Source: Xanthobacteraceae bacterium 501b (GTDB lineage Bacteria > Pseudomonadota > Alphaproteobacteria > Rhizobiales > Xanthobacteraceae). Taken from it: a DNA stretch of 64,000 nt. Positions 1 to 8,552 of the stretch are shown here, piece after piece. The stretch is taken from positions 1,240,001 through 1,304,000 of the forward strand of contig KB899087.1 of NCBI GenBank assembly GCA_000378025.1. The letters are read 5' to 3'. Numbering within the stretch: position 1 is the first letter of the stretch; the number at the start of each line of letters is the position of its first letter. A model generated the notes under the pieces. It saw only the letters and a program-made list of their open reading frames with translations, had not been told where the DNA came from and ran no database searches. The position numbers were made by a program, and so were the translations under genes.

Positions 1-960
1 CGCATCGGCATGGGCTGCTGGGCCATCGGAGGCCCGTTTTGGTTCGGCGAGATCGCGGCCGGATATTCCGGCGCGGACGATGTCGAATCCGTGCGGGCCG
101 TCCATGCCGCGTGGGACCACGGGATCCGGGTGTTCGACACCTCCGCCGTCTATGGCGCCGGCCATTCCGAGCGGCTTCTAGGCAAGGCCCTGGTGGGACG
201 GGATGATGCCGTAATCGTCTCCAAATTCGGTCATTCGATCGATGCCGCGACGAGGCAGCTGACGGGCCCGCGCTTCGATCCGGCCTATGTGCGCGGATCG
301 GTCGAGCAGAGCTTGGCGCGCCTCGGCCGGGATCATATCGACGTCATGCTGCTGCATCTCAACGACCTCCCGGTCGCGGACGCCGAACCAGCCTTTGAAA
401 CGCTTGAGTCCTTCGTGGCGGTCGGGGCCATCGGCAGTTATGGCTGGAGCACGGATTTTCCTGCAAGCGCCGGGGCCATGGCCCGCCGCCTTGGCTTTTC
501 GACGGTACAGCATTCCATGAACCTGTTCTTCGACGCGCCGTCCATGTGCCGGGTGGCGACGGAGCGCGGCCTGACCCAGCTCATCCGCTCGCCGCTCGGC
601 ATGGGCGTACTGACGGGGAAGTTCGATGATGGGCGCTGCGTACCAAGCGGGGACGTGCGCGCCGGCCCGGCGGACTGGCAGGGCTATTTCGATGCCGGGC
701 GCCCGCGCGCGGATCTGGCGCGGCAGATGGCAGCCGTTCGCGAACTGCTCACGATAGGAGGTCGAACGCTGACTCAGGGCGCCCTGTGCTGGTTGCTAGC
801 GAAAGGCCCCATGATCTTGCCGATTCCGGGCGCCAAGACTGCCCTCCAAGCAACCGAGAACGCCGAAGCCATGGCTTTCGGCCCACTGCCGGAGAGCGTG
901 ATGGAGGAAATCGAGACTGTCCTCCAGCGCCCAACGGAGGGACCTCCGCACCCACGATGA
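1..960 (+). CDS. Aldo/keto reductase, 5' end outside window
   Basis: NAD(P)H-dependent oxidoreductase of the aldo/keto reductase superfamily (TIM barrel, cytosolic). The frame is open from base 1 (RIGMGCWAIGGP), and that N-terminal motif normally sits some residues after the start, so the true start lies upstream of the window. The catalytic tetrad is visible: Asp in FDTS, Tyr in AVYGAGHSE, Lys in VSKFG and His in LLHLND. The C-terminal barrel also fits, with SPLGMGVLTGK and the cofactor-binding IPIPGAKTALQATEN. It resembles the general stress / YccK-like group; substrate unknown. The stop is 45 bp before the inverted repeat of the adjacent insertion sequence, so the gene appears to end naturally. 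Confidence 0.85.
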   Translation, partial: RIGMGCWAIGGPFWFGEIAAGYSGADDVESVRAVHAAWDHGIRVFDTSAVYGAGHSERLLGKALVGRDDAVIVSKFGHSIDAATRQLTGPRFDPAYVRGSVEQSLARLGRDHIDVMLLHLNDLPVADAEPAFETLESFVAVGAIGSYGWSTDFPASAGAMARRLGFSTVQHSMNLFFDAPSMCRVATERGLTQLIRSPLGMGVLTGKFDDGRCVPSGDVRAGPADWQGYFDAGRPRADLARQMAAVRELLTIGGRTLTQGALCWLLAKGPMILPIPGAKTALQATENAEAMAFGPLPESVMEEIETVLQRPTEGPPHPR

Positions 961-1005
961 TAGTGAGAAGCGTCAACCAAAGCGGAGGGGCCGTCGCCCC
1001 GGAAC

Positions 1006-1032
1006 TGAACCGCCCCGGTTTCACCGGAGGCC
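1006..1032 (+). repeat. IS3 terminal inverted repeat (right end of the element)
   Basis: Begins TGAACCGCCCCGG and pairs with 2300-2326 in inverted orientation at 23 of 27 bases. It lies 13 bp beyond the stop of the transposase orfB, as expected for an IS3 end. Confidence 0.85.
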
Positions 1033-1044
1033 ATTTGGTTTAAG

Positions 1045-2276
<1,232 letters not shown>

Positions 2277-2299
2277 AGCCCCATCCTCTCAGGAGTTGG

Positions 2300-2326
2300 G
2301 GTCTCCGGCAAAGCCGGGGCGGTTCA
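2300..2326 (-). repeat. IS3 terminal inverted repeat (left end of the element)
   Basis: Partner of 1006-1032. It lies 24-50 bp upstream of the orfA start, where the IS3 left end and transposase promoter belong. Confidence 0.85.
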
Positions 2327-2586
2327 GAGCCCGGCCCGTCGAGATCGATGGCCGCCGCTATGCGATCATGCAGTGGATGGGCCGCAGCAAGCAGTTCATC
2401 GAGAAGTGGAAACGAGCGAGAGGCTATGTTTTCCTTGAGTGCGAAACTCACATTTTCTTCCTCGCAGGTGACGAGCTGGCGCGGAGCGTAACCGGCGGCA
2501 TTCCACTCAAAAGGGGCGAATACGCGCTCAGTCGATGGAGTCGGGAAGACTTCATCCACTCTGTTCAGTGGACAGGTGCCGCGTGA
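2327..2586 (+). pseudogene. 3' remnant of a gene cut by the IS element
   Basis: An open frame enters from the insertion sequence and continues for about 85 codons (VEIDGRRYAIMQWMGRSKQF ... FIHSVQWTGAA). It has normal host-like codon use but no start codon of its own outside the element, so the 5' part was lost at the insertion boundary. Its stop overlaps the GTG start of the next gene (GTGA, 2583-2586), so the two were translationally coupled. I do not recognise the product. Confidence 0.6.
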
Positions 2587-3338
2587 AGGAAGGCAAAGCA
2601 CGGGTCGAGTTGGGCGACGGGCTCGTGCAATATATGGCCGCCGCCGATGATACCACGCGCGAGCTGCAGGCAGCCGAAAGCCCCTTGTTGAAAGCGCTGC
2701 TGCAGTACGACGCCTATTTTCGGCGCGACCTGTGGGAGCACGTATCGCCGACGCCGGCCTTCGCCCTCGTCCTCTTCCTCAACGCCTATCAGATGTTTCT
2801 CGCCGCGGCGCGCATGGCATTAAGCGGGCATCCGGCAGAGGTTTTTCCACTTTTGCGGACCGCCCTCGAATCCGCAAGCTATGGTTACCTCATGGAGCAG
2901 CAGCCCGCCCTCTCCGAGGTCTGGGTCAACCGACACCGCAGCGAGGCCGATAAGAAGGCTTGCCGCAACGCCTTCACCTTCGATAAGGCGATCAAGGGTT
3001 TTGCCCATAAGGCTCCGGATATCGATAGGCTCGCCAAAGAGGCCTACGAGGGCGCGATCGACTACGGCGCGCACCCCAATCTGAAGGGCGTTTTCGGCCA
3101 TGTTTCGATCAACGAAGATCGACCGGACGGCATGGTGGCCGTCACCCACACCAGCCTATACGGCTCAGGTCACCACGAGACGATCCGCGGCATCTGCGCC
3201 TGTCTCGACTTCGGCTTTGCCATCATCGGTATCATTGCGCTGTCCGGCCCGTCCGCAATCGGGAAGCTGCACGACCAGCTGCAGGCGTTGAACGACGCCA
3301 AGGAAGGGGCGATCGCCGCCCATCAGGCTGCGCCATAG
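2583..3338 (+). CDS. Hypothetical protein, helical, LLRTALE motif
   Basis: 251 aa if it begins at the GTG that overlaps the previous stop; an in-frame ATG at 2535 would overlap that gene by 52 bp. The protein is mostly helical, with a hydrophobic stretch FALVLFLNAYQMFLAAARMAL followed by FPLLRTALESASYGYLM. That second motif resembles the R-x-x-x-E helices of DUF5677/HEPN-like proteins, but the match is too weak to assign a function. A second hydrophobic stretch is near the C-terminus (FGFAIIGIIALSGP). It is probably part of the same accessory unit as the truncated gene upstream. Confidence 0.55.
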   Translation: MKEGKARVELGDGLVQYMAAADDTTRELQAAESPLLKALLQYDAYFRRDLWEHVSPTPAFALVLFLNAYQMFLAAARMALSGHPAEVFPLLRTALESASYGYLMEQQPALSEVWVNRHRSEADKKACRNAFTFDKAIKGFAHKAPDIDRLAKEAYEGAIDYGAHPNLKGVFGHVSINEDRPDGMVAVTHTSLYGSGHHETIRGICACLDFGFAIIGIIALSGPSAIGKLHDQLQALNDAKEGAIAAHQAAP

Positions 3339-3804
3339 TTCGTCCGCTGTTCCTGAATCGACCGCCCTCTCCGGCAGGCGAATGCAGTAGAAGAAAGGAT
3401 GACACTACGTTGATATATAAGAGCCGACCGAATCTTGATGCAGATCGGCATCGGCACCAAGCCGAAAATTTCGGGCGCCCAACCACACATATACGAACAT
3501 CGGCTTTAAGGTTCATAAATTGGCTCGGCGAACGATTGAGGTGGCGGCGCAAAGCCGCCATTCGAACGGGCATGCTGAGATGGCCACTTCGGGTCCAGCA
3601 AGTACTGCGTATTGCAGGTCATAGATCGGCTGTTGGGCATCGGTCGCCGTCGCGTCAGTCTTGGGAATGACCAGACGCTCACATTCACGCACTCAATACC
3701 CTGCATATCAATTTGCGCCGGGACGATTGCCCGACAATCTCTACACCTACGCGGAGACGCCGCTACCCCGCCGCCGGACGCGAACTTCCCCAACTCCCGC
3801 CCCG
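3339..3804. other. 466-bp gene-poor stretch with one hairpin
   Basis: Lower GC than its surroundings in parts (TTGATATATAAG near 3413). No frame here has a plausible start and codon pattern. A perfect 7-bp stem hairpin with a 5-base loop (TGGCGGC-GCAAA-GCCGCCA) lies at 3542-3560. It has no T-tract and may be a transcription or RNA-stability structure. Confidence 0.4.
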
Positions 3805-3915
3805 ATGACCGTCACCGACGACTGGCCGGAATACATTCCGGTGACAGAGGCGGAGATTGCTGTCTTCGAGGCCTGGTTCGGGGATATTCTGGAGGAGCTG
3901 ATCGAAGGGGAATGA
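3805..3915 (+). CDS. Small acidic protein upstream of the recombinase
   Basis: 36 aa (MTVTDDWPEYIPVTEAEIAV ... ILEELIEGE), strongly acidic, predicted amphipathic helix. It ends 24 bp before the recombinase start, so it is probably the first gene of that transcript. The frame is open further upstream to 3661, but that part has arginine/serine-rich, non-coding-like composition, so I prefer the ATG at 3805. A short acidic partner next to a large serine recombinase could be an accessory or directionality factor; this is only inference from position. Confidence 0.45.
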   Translation: MTVTDDWPEYIPVTEAEIAVFEAWFGDILEELIEGE

Positions 3916-3939
3916 CCGCCTGACACGAAAGGCTCTGCC

Positions 3940-5637
3940 ATGACCGCTCCGCTGCGTGCCGCCTTGTACCTGCGCGTCTCCACAGCCCGGCAGGCCGAGC
4001 ACGATGTCTCGATCCCCGATCAGCGCCGGCAGGGGGAAGCCTATTGCCAGGCGCGCGGCTATCAGCTGGTCGAGACCTATGTCGAGCCGGGAGCGTCAGC
4101 CACCAATGATCGCCGGCCGGAGTTCCAGCGGATGATCGAAGCGGGCACGCTGAAGCCGGCGCCGTTCGATGTCGTCGTGGTGCACAGCTTCTCGCGCTTC
4201 TTCCGCGATCACTTCGAGCTGGAGTTCTATGTCAGGAAGCTCGCTCGAAACGGCGTGCGGCTGGTGTCGATCACCCAGGAGATGGGCGACGATCCGATGC
4301 ACGTCATGATGCGGCAGATCATGGCGCTGTTCGACGAGTACCAGTCAAAGGAGAACGCCAAGCACGTCCTGCGGGCGCAGAAGGAGAATGCACGGCAGGG
4401 CTTCTGGAACGGTGCTCGCCCGCCGATCGGTTATCGCGTGGTCGAGGCCGAGCAGCGCGGTGCCAAGGTGAAGAAGAAGCTGGAGATCGATCCGCTTCAC
4501 GCCGACACCGTGCGGCTGATCTTCGATTTGGCCCTGAATGGCAACGGTCGCTCCGGTCCGATGGGCGTGAAGGCGATCGTCAGCCACCTCAATCGGAACC
4601 GGATCTACACTCGCGAGGGCGGACGCTGGGGTATCGGCCAGCTTCACCGGGTGCTGACCCGCCGGACCTATGTGGGCGAGCACCAGTTCAACAGCCGCTC
4701 AAAGAGCAAGCAGAAGAAGCCGGAGAGCGAGGTAGTGGTGGTCGCCGTGCCGCCCCTCATCGACGCCAAGGTCTTCGACGCCGTGCAGGAGCAGCTTCAG
4801 GCCCGTAATCCGAAGATCGTCCCCCCGCGCGTGGTGAGCGGCCCGACCCTCCTAACCGGCATCTGCTACTGCGCGCAGTGCGGCGGGGCCATGACCATCC
4901 GCACCGGCAAGAGCGGGCGCTATCGCTACTATGCCTGCTCGATCAAGGCACGGCAGGGCGAGACCGGCTGCGCCGGGAGGGCCATCCCGATGGAGACGCT
5001 CGACACCCTTGTGGCGACCCATATCGAGCAGCGTCTTCTCCAGCCCGAGAGGCTGCAGGAAATCCTCGCCTCCATGCTCACCCACCGCCAGGAGCGCCTT
5101 GAGCGGCGGCGCGAGCATATTGCCGAACTCAGCAAGCGCGGGACAGAGGCCGACCAGAGGCTGCGTCGGCTCTACGACGCCATCGAATCAGGCGTGGCCG
5201 ACATTACCGATCCGGCGCTGAAAGAACGAATTGACGGCCTGAAGGCGATCCGCGACCAGGCGCAGGCCGATGCAGCTCGCGCGCAAACCTCTCTCGCGAC
5301 CTCGGGCGAAGACGCCGTCACGCCCGCCATGGTCGCGCGCTTCGCCGATATCGCCCGCAAGCGCATGCGTATCGAAGGCGGCGGCTACCGGCGTGATCAT
5401 CTGCGCGCCCTGGCTCAGCGCGTGGAGGTCGGAGCGAAGGAAGTCCGCATCATCGGATCGAAAGGAGACCTGCTCCGAACGCTGGCTGCCGTCTCAGGAG
5501 GGAAATCGGCTACGCTCGGCGTGCCCAGTTTTGGACTGAAATGGCGGAAGGGGTGGGATTCGAACCCACGGTGGGCTTGCACCCACGGCGGTTTTCAAGA
5601 CCGCTGCCTTAAACCACTCGGCCACCCTTCCATCTAG
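3940..5637 (+). CDS. Large serine recombinase
   Basis: 565-aa site-specific recombinase. The resolvase N-terminal domain has the catalytic Ser14 in YLRVSTARQ and the arginines of SFSRFFRDH. A recombinase domain follows (ARQGFWNGARPPIGYRV ... RVLTRRTYVGEH), then the zinc-ribbon CYCAQCGG ... YYACSIK ... GCAG, then a coiled coil (RQERLERRREHIAELSKRG). The last ~31 residues, from about residue 534, are encoded by the antisense strand of the tRNA-Ser gene (WDSNPRWACTHGGFQDRCLK). The TAG stop is at 5635-5637, 4 bp beyond the prophage repeat, so it lies in prophage-derived DNA. It is likely the integrase of an older island whose far end is left of the window. Confidence 0.93.
   Translation: MTAPLRAALYLRVSTARQAEHDVSIPDQRRQGEAYCQARGYQLVETYVEPGASATNDRRPEFQRMIEAGTLKPAPFDVVVVHSFSRFFRDHFELEFYVRKLARNGVRLVSITQEMGDDPMHVMMRQIMALFDEYQSKENAKHVLRAQKENARQGFWNGARPPIGYRVVEAEQRGAKVKKKLEIDPLHADTVRLIFDLALNGNGRSGPMGVKAIVSHLNRNRIYTREGGRWGIGQLHRVLTRRTYVGEHQFNSRSKSKQKKPESEVVVVAVPPLIDAKVFDAVQEQLQARNPKIVPPRVVSGPTLLTGICYCAQCGGAMTIRTGKSGRYRYYACSIKARQGETGCAGRAIPMETLDTLVATHIEQRLLQPERLQEILASMLTHRQERLERRREHIAELSKRGTEADQRLRRLYDAIESGVADITDPALKERIDGLKAIRDQAQADAARAQTSLATSGEDAVTPAMVARFADIARKRMRIEGGGYRRDHLRALAQRVEVGAKEVRIIGSKGDLLRTLAAVSGGKSATLGVPSFGLKWRKGWDSNPRWACTHGGFQDRCLKPLGHPSI
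5542..5631 (-). tRNA. tRNA-Ser (UGA)
   Basis: 90 nt including encoded CCA. The 5' end GGAAGGG pairs with CCCTTCC before the discriminator G and CCA (TGG at 5542-5544 on the plus strand). The anticodon loop CTTGAAA gives anticodon UGA between GCGGT and ACCGC stems. A long variable arm and the GGTTCGAATCC T-arm are present. The gene is intact, but its 5' half (5593-5631) is the left prophage repeat and everything upstream of it is prophage DNA, so its present promoter must come from the prophage. It overlaps the 3' end of the convergent recombinase gene. Confidence 0.95.
5593..5631 (+). repeat. attL core (39-bp direct repeat, tRNA 5' half)
   Basis: Identical to 23147-23185 over 39 bp, running from the anticodon loop (TTTCAAGACC) exactly to the first base of the tRNA (CACCCTTCC). 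Sequences diverge immediately on both sides. Crossover must have occurred within this block. Confidence 0.93.
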
Positions 5638-5706
5638 CAATATCAACGACTTAGTCGATGCTGCCGGCGATCCAATTCCGGGACTTGGCACCGGATTGGC
5701 ACCGGA
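5636..5706 (+). repeat. Left integrase arm-type repeats
   Basis: AGCAATATCAACG at 5636-5648 recurs at 23090-23102. A tandem pair of TTGGCACCGGA at 5685-5706 recurs at 23008-23030. All copies have the same orientation and lie just inside the element ends, in mirror-like order relative to the att cores. They are absent from the flanking host DNA shown here. This is the layout of arm-type binding sites for a tyrosine integrase. Confidence 0.7.
5648..5675 (-). promoter_or_regulatory. Candidate replacement promoter for tRNA-Ser
   Basis: On the minus strand, TTGGAT (5670-5675), a 16-bp spacer and TAAGTC (5648-5653) lie 16 bp upstream of the tRNA 5' end. It is wholly in prophage DNA. The match to consensus is modest; it is listed because the tRNA needs a new promoter after integration. 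Confidence 0.3.
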
Positions 5707-5711
5707 CGTTC

Positions 5712-6839
5712 TCATTCTGTCCCGATGAGAGCCGCATCCATGATGGAGGCTGCCCTGTCATCCGTCTTGAAGAGGTGCCCATAGACTCCGAGCGTGATCG
5801 CGGGCGAGCCATGCCCTAGTCGGCGGCTGATAGTCAAGACGTCGAGCCCCGATGCGATGAGCGTGCTGGCGTGGGTGTGCCGGAGGGAATGGAATGTGGC
5901 CCTGAGGCTCGCCTTGCCCATGAGGGTGGACCACTCCTTGGTGAGGGCGTTCGGCGATCGAGGCGAGCCGTCATGCTCGCAGAAAACAAGGGATTCGGGC
6001 GGCGCCTTGCCGAGGCCGAGCATCAACCGCTGTTCCTGCTGGGCTTTCCAATGGGCGCGCAAGGCCGTGACGAGCGAAGCAGGTAGCGTAATGGTGCGCC
6101 GGCCGTGCCGCGTCTTCGGAGCCTTGAACAGGAGCCCTCCCCGCTTCGTCTGTTCCAGCGACCTTTCCACGCGCAAGACCGCGCCGTCGAGGTCTACGTC
6201 CTGCCAGCGAAGCGCGAGGATCTCTGAGCGACGCATGCCGGTACCAAGCGCAGTTATGGCAACGGAGTAGATCGGCCGGCCCTGCACGGAGGAGAGGACC
6301 TTCTTCAGCGCCGCCGGAGTCAGGATGTCGATCTCCTTGCCGACAACGGTCGGCGCGTCGATGAGCCCCGCCACGTTCTGCTGCACCACGCCCCACTGAG
6401 CGGCGTGCTTGAGCATCCGATGCAACACCCGATGAACGTGTAAACGTGTCCTGTCCGCGAGCCCGGCCTTGGCCAGCTTGGCCTGGATCGACTGCACGTC
6501 GGCCGCCCTCACCTTCTGGAGCGCCAGCTTGCCGATATGCGGCACGACGTGGCGCCGTAGGATTTGCTCATAGCGCTGATACGTCTTGTTCGAGGTGTTC
6601 GTCGCTGCCCAGTCTTGCAGCCATCGCGCGATAAATTCGGCTACCGTCTCCCGGCTGTGGTCGACGTAGCTGCCGGTGACGCTGGAGGCGATGATCTTTG
6701 CCGCCTCCGCCTGGGCGTGCGCCTTGGTGCCGTTGATCGTGTGGTAGCGCGTGAGCCGCTTGCCGGTGTCCGGATCAACGCCAAGCTCAAATTTGAGGCG
6801 CCATGAAGACTTGCCACGGCGGGTAAGATTACCCTTCAT
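5712..6839 (-). CDS. int: Tyrosine-type phage integrase
   Basis: 375 aa from the ATG at 6839, chosen because GGGAGG sits just upstream; an upstream ATG at 6908 would add 23 residues and overlap the neighbour more. It contains an arm-binding N-terminal domain (KSSWRLKFELGVDPDTGKR), a SAM-like core-binding domain (SYVDHSRETVAEFIARWLQDW onward) and the catalytic domain. Catalytic residues visible, numbered from this start: Arg203 (GTGMRRSEI), His317 and Arg320 (FHSLRHTHA), His343 (LGHGSPA) and Tyr353 (TLGVYGHL). It reads toward attL and is separated from it only by the arm-type repeats. Its start overlaps the next upstream gene by 11 bp, so both are transcribed together. Confidence 0.95.
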   Translation of the reverse strand: MKGNLTRRGKSSWRLKFELGVDPDTGKRLTRYHTINGTKAHAQAEAAKIIASSVTGSYVDHSRETVAEFIARWLQDWAATNTSNKTYQRYEQILRRHVVPHIGKLALQKVRAADVQSIQAKLAKAGLADRTRLHVHRVLHRMLKHAAQWGVVQQNVAGLIDAPTVVGKEIDILTPAALKKVLSSVQGRPIYSVAITALGTGMRRSEILALRWQDVDLDGAVLRVERSLEQTKRGGLLFKAPKTRHGRRTITLPASLVTALRAHWKAQQEQRLMLGLGKAPPESLVFCEHDGSPRSPNALTKEWSTLMGKASLRATFHSLRHTHASTLIASGLDVLTISRRLGHGSPAITLGVYGHLFKTDDRAASIMDAALIGTE

Positions 6840-7356
6840 TGTTTCCTCCCGGCTGGGGAGGTAGGCGCTGTATAATGGCCTCCGCCACGCGTTCGGAAAG
6901 GATATCAATAAAATTCTTGTTTGTGTGCGTTATACTGTTCGCCAACTCAATGGTGTTATTTAATTCAGTTACATCTACATTAGGCGGAGCCCATAGCGTA
7001 TTTCCGCCTACTGTAACTGATATGTATCCGTACCTCTTTAGTGCTTCTTCAATATTCGTTTGGATTATGGCGTTCGCCATTTCGATTACACCATGTCCAT
7101 CCATGGTATACTGAATTCGCAAATCGCGAAATTTTACGTTGCCGCCGAGACGCTCAAGCTCCTTGGAAAACTGGCTGAACTGCAGAAGGTGGTCCTCTAT
7201 AACGGCACTCACTGAGCGCCCTAGTTCGGTGGCCTCTTCGCTCAACTCTGCATCGAGTGAATCGCTGATGCGAAAGGTCCTGCTCTTGGTGAGAGGGTCG
7301 CCTTTGCGATGCGTCGGGCGCCCCCCTTTGCTGCGTTTGCTGCCCTCATCCGTCAT
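6829..7356 (-). CDS. Ribbon-helix-helix-like regulator, hypothetical
   Basis: 175 aa. The N-terminus is basic (GSKRSKGGRPTHRKGDP), followed by TKSRTFRISDSLDAELSEEA, which looks like a ribbon-helix-helix strand and helix. The rest is a helical domain rich in Asn and Ile (ELNNTIELANSITHTNKNF) of unknown role. Base composition is clearly more AT-rich than the genes around it, a sign of recent acquisition. It starts with GGAGGAG upstream and is divergent from the Xis-like gene, across two matched inverted repeats that it may bind. It may regulate the integrase with which it overlaps. I see no CI-like repressor, so this is the best candidate for the element's main switch. Confidence 0.6.
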   Translation of the reverse strand: MTDEGSKRSKGGRPTHRKGDPLTKSRTFRISDSLDAELSEEATELGRSVSAVIEDHLLQFSQFSKELERLGGNVKFRDLRIQYTMDGHGVIEMANAIIQTNIEEALKRYGYISVTVGGNTLWAPPNVDVTELNNTIELANSITHTNKNFIDILSERVAEAIIQRLPPQPGGNNEG

Positions 7357-7374
7357 CTAGCACTCCTCCGGATA

Positions 7375-7401
7375 GTTTGTCTGGTGTTATCTCATACAAA
7401 C
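7375..7401. promoter_or_regulatory. Operator-like inverted repeat O1
   Basis: GTTTGT, 15 bp, ACAAAC. The same half-sites with the same 15-bp spacing recur exactly 60 bp to the right. It lies 18 bp upstream of the minus-strand regulator gene start, over its expected promoter. Confidence 0.65.
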
Positions 7402-7403
7402 CG

Positions 7404-7433
7404 TTGACGCAATGATCCGGTGCGTGCCATACG
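7404..7433 (+). promoter_or_regulatory. Candidate promoter for the Xis-like and replication genes
   Basis: TTGACG (7404-7409), 18-bp spacer, CATACG (7428-7433). It lies between the two operator-like repeats, so a protein bound at O2 would block start of transcription toward 7476. Confidence 0.4.
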
Positions 7434-7434
7434 A

Positions 7435-7461
7435 GTTTGTAAGATGATATTTAGTACAAAC
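7435..7461. promoter_or_regulatory. Operator-like inverted repeat O2
   Basis: GTTTGT, 15 bp, ACAAAC, same geometry as O1. It covers the likely transcription start and ends next to the GGAGG ribosome site of the gene at 7476. Confidence 0.65.
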
Positions 7462-7475
7462 ATGGAGGATGAGCG

Positions 7476-7694
7476 ATGCCGGACGATCTTAGTGTTCTGA
7501 CCGATCGCCTGACGGTGGATGTCGTTACGGCCGCCCGGGTCTTGGGAATTGGACGGAACGCGGCCTATGAAGCTGTAAAGGTAGGGGAAATTCCGAGCTT
7601 GAAGATTGGGGGCCGCATCGTGGTTCCGACCGCCCCGCTTCGGAAGATGCTCGGGATTGAGCCCAAGAACGAAACGGTCGCAGTCGGGCGCTGA
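7476..7694 (+). CDS. AlpA/excisionase-like HTH protein
   Basis: 72 aa with a MerR-type winged helix as in HTH_17/AlpA/Xis proteins: LTVDVVTAARVLGIGRNAAYEAVKVG, then EIPSLKIGGRIVVPTAPLRKML. The VARVLGI-R-AYEAV and IP-K-GGR-VP pattern is diagnostic. Start chosen for GGAGGATGAGCG directly before the ATG. In phages and satellites such proteins act as excision directionality factors or activate integrase transcription. It is divergent from the regulator and integrase and is first in the rightward transcript. Confidence 0.8.
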   Translation: MPDDLSVLTDRLTVDVVTAARVLGIGRNAAYEAVKVGEIPSLKIGGRIVVPTAPLRKMLGIEPKNETVAVGR

Positions 7695-7705
7695 TCGGCA
7701 TTCTC

Positions 7706-8386
7706 ATGTCTACGGCTGACGACCCGCCAGGGCAGTCGCGGTTTGGTCGCCTTTGGGAGGCTTGGTGTGATGCCGTAATGGCGTCTCCGAGTATTCCTCA
7801 TGGCGCGAAGAGTGTCGCCTATATAATCGGAAGATGTGTGGATAATAAAACCGGCACGTGCTGGCCTTCTCAGGCCACCATAGCCGACAGATGCAATATG
7901 TCTGTCGACAACGTGCAGCGGTCGGTTCGGCGCCTTGCTGAGGCAGGATTCCTCGATGTGAGCAAGAAAAGGTTCGGAGGATCGAACCGCATGACGCTCC
8001 GATTTCCGGCCTCGGGCCGACCACATCCCAATTCCGCTCCAGAGGCCGGAATTGGTGTCCTCAATTCCGCTCCAGAGGCCGGAATTGGTGTTCTCAATTC
8101 CGCTCCAGAGGCCGGGTCAATTCCGCTCTCTGGGCCGGGTCAATTCCGCTCTCTCGGTCGGGCTAACTCTCTTAAGAACTCTCAATTGAACTCTTCCCCC
8201 TCCGTGCCCCCCGCGCACGAGGACAGTGCATCCCGGGAAGAAATTGAGGGGGCGCCTGTCAAACGCACAGGCGAGCCCCACAGGGAGTTCCTAAAGCGGA
8301 AGCTGGCGCACGAACATAAGCGGCGGGAAGCCGGCCAGTTGCTCGACGACATTCTCCGCCATATGAGGCCTCTCCACCGTCGATAG
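7706..8386 (+). CDS. Replication-initiator-like winged-helix protein with internal iterons
   Basis: 226 aa. The N-terminal winged helix (residues ~25-95: PHGAKSVAYIIGRCVDNKTGTCWPSQATIADRC ..., NVQRSVRRLAEAGFL) is the type in phage O-like replication proteins. The middle is a peptide repeat, NSAPEAGIGVL three times, produced by DNA repeats at 8030-8164. A Ser/Asn-rich linker and basic C-terminal helix (REFLKRKLAHEHKRREAGQL) follow. The layout of DNA-binding domain, repeats inside the gene and then an AT-richer stretch (8163-8195) matches the lambda O gene, which contains the replication origin. Function is inferred from this architecture. Confidence 0.6.
   Translation: MSTADDPPGQSRFGRLWEAWCDAVMASPSIPHGAKSVAYIIGRCVDNKTGTCWPSQATIADRCNMSVDNVQRSVRRLAEAGFLDVSKKRFGGSNRMTLRFPASGRPHPNSAPEAGIGVLNSAPEAGIGVLNSAPEAGSIPLSGPGQFRSLGRANSLKNSQLNSSPSVPPAHEDSASREEIEGAPVKRTGEPHREFLKRKLAHEHKRREAGQLLDDILRHMRPLHRR
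8030..8164. repeat. Five iterons, candidate replication origin
   Basis: AATTCCGCTC recurs at 8030, 8063, 8096, 8119 and 8142, with spacing 33, 33, 23 and 23 bp. The first two units are near-identical 33-mers and each contains the inverted pair AATTCCG, 10 bp, CGGAATT. They lie within the replication-like gene and are followed by an AT-richer segment with AACTCTCTTAAG and CTCAATTGAACTC. Confidence 0.75.
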
Positions 8387-8552
8387 AGCAGTAGGGCTTG
8401 GCGATTAGAAAGTTGTGGACAGTACTGTATACGTCTGCGTGCGAGTGTTGAGATGTCCTCATCTGTCCCGTCCCGTCAGATGACGCGAATGACAACCATT
8501 CGTTTCCATGGACTGTTGGCGACATCGTTGTCCGCCAACTATGAGCCCCACC

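Noticed and set aside
8030..8164. CRISPR-like array
   Set aside because: Units are 33 and 23 bp with no spacers and lie in a coding frame; iterons explain them.
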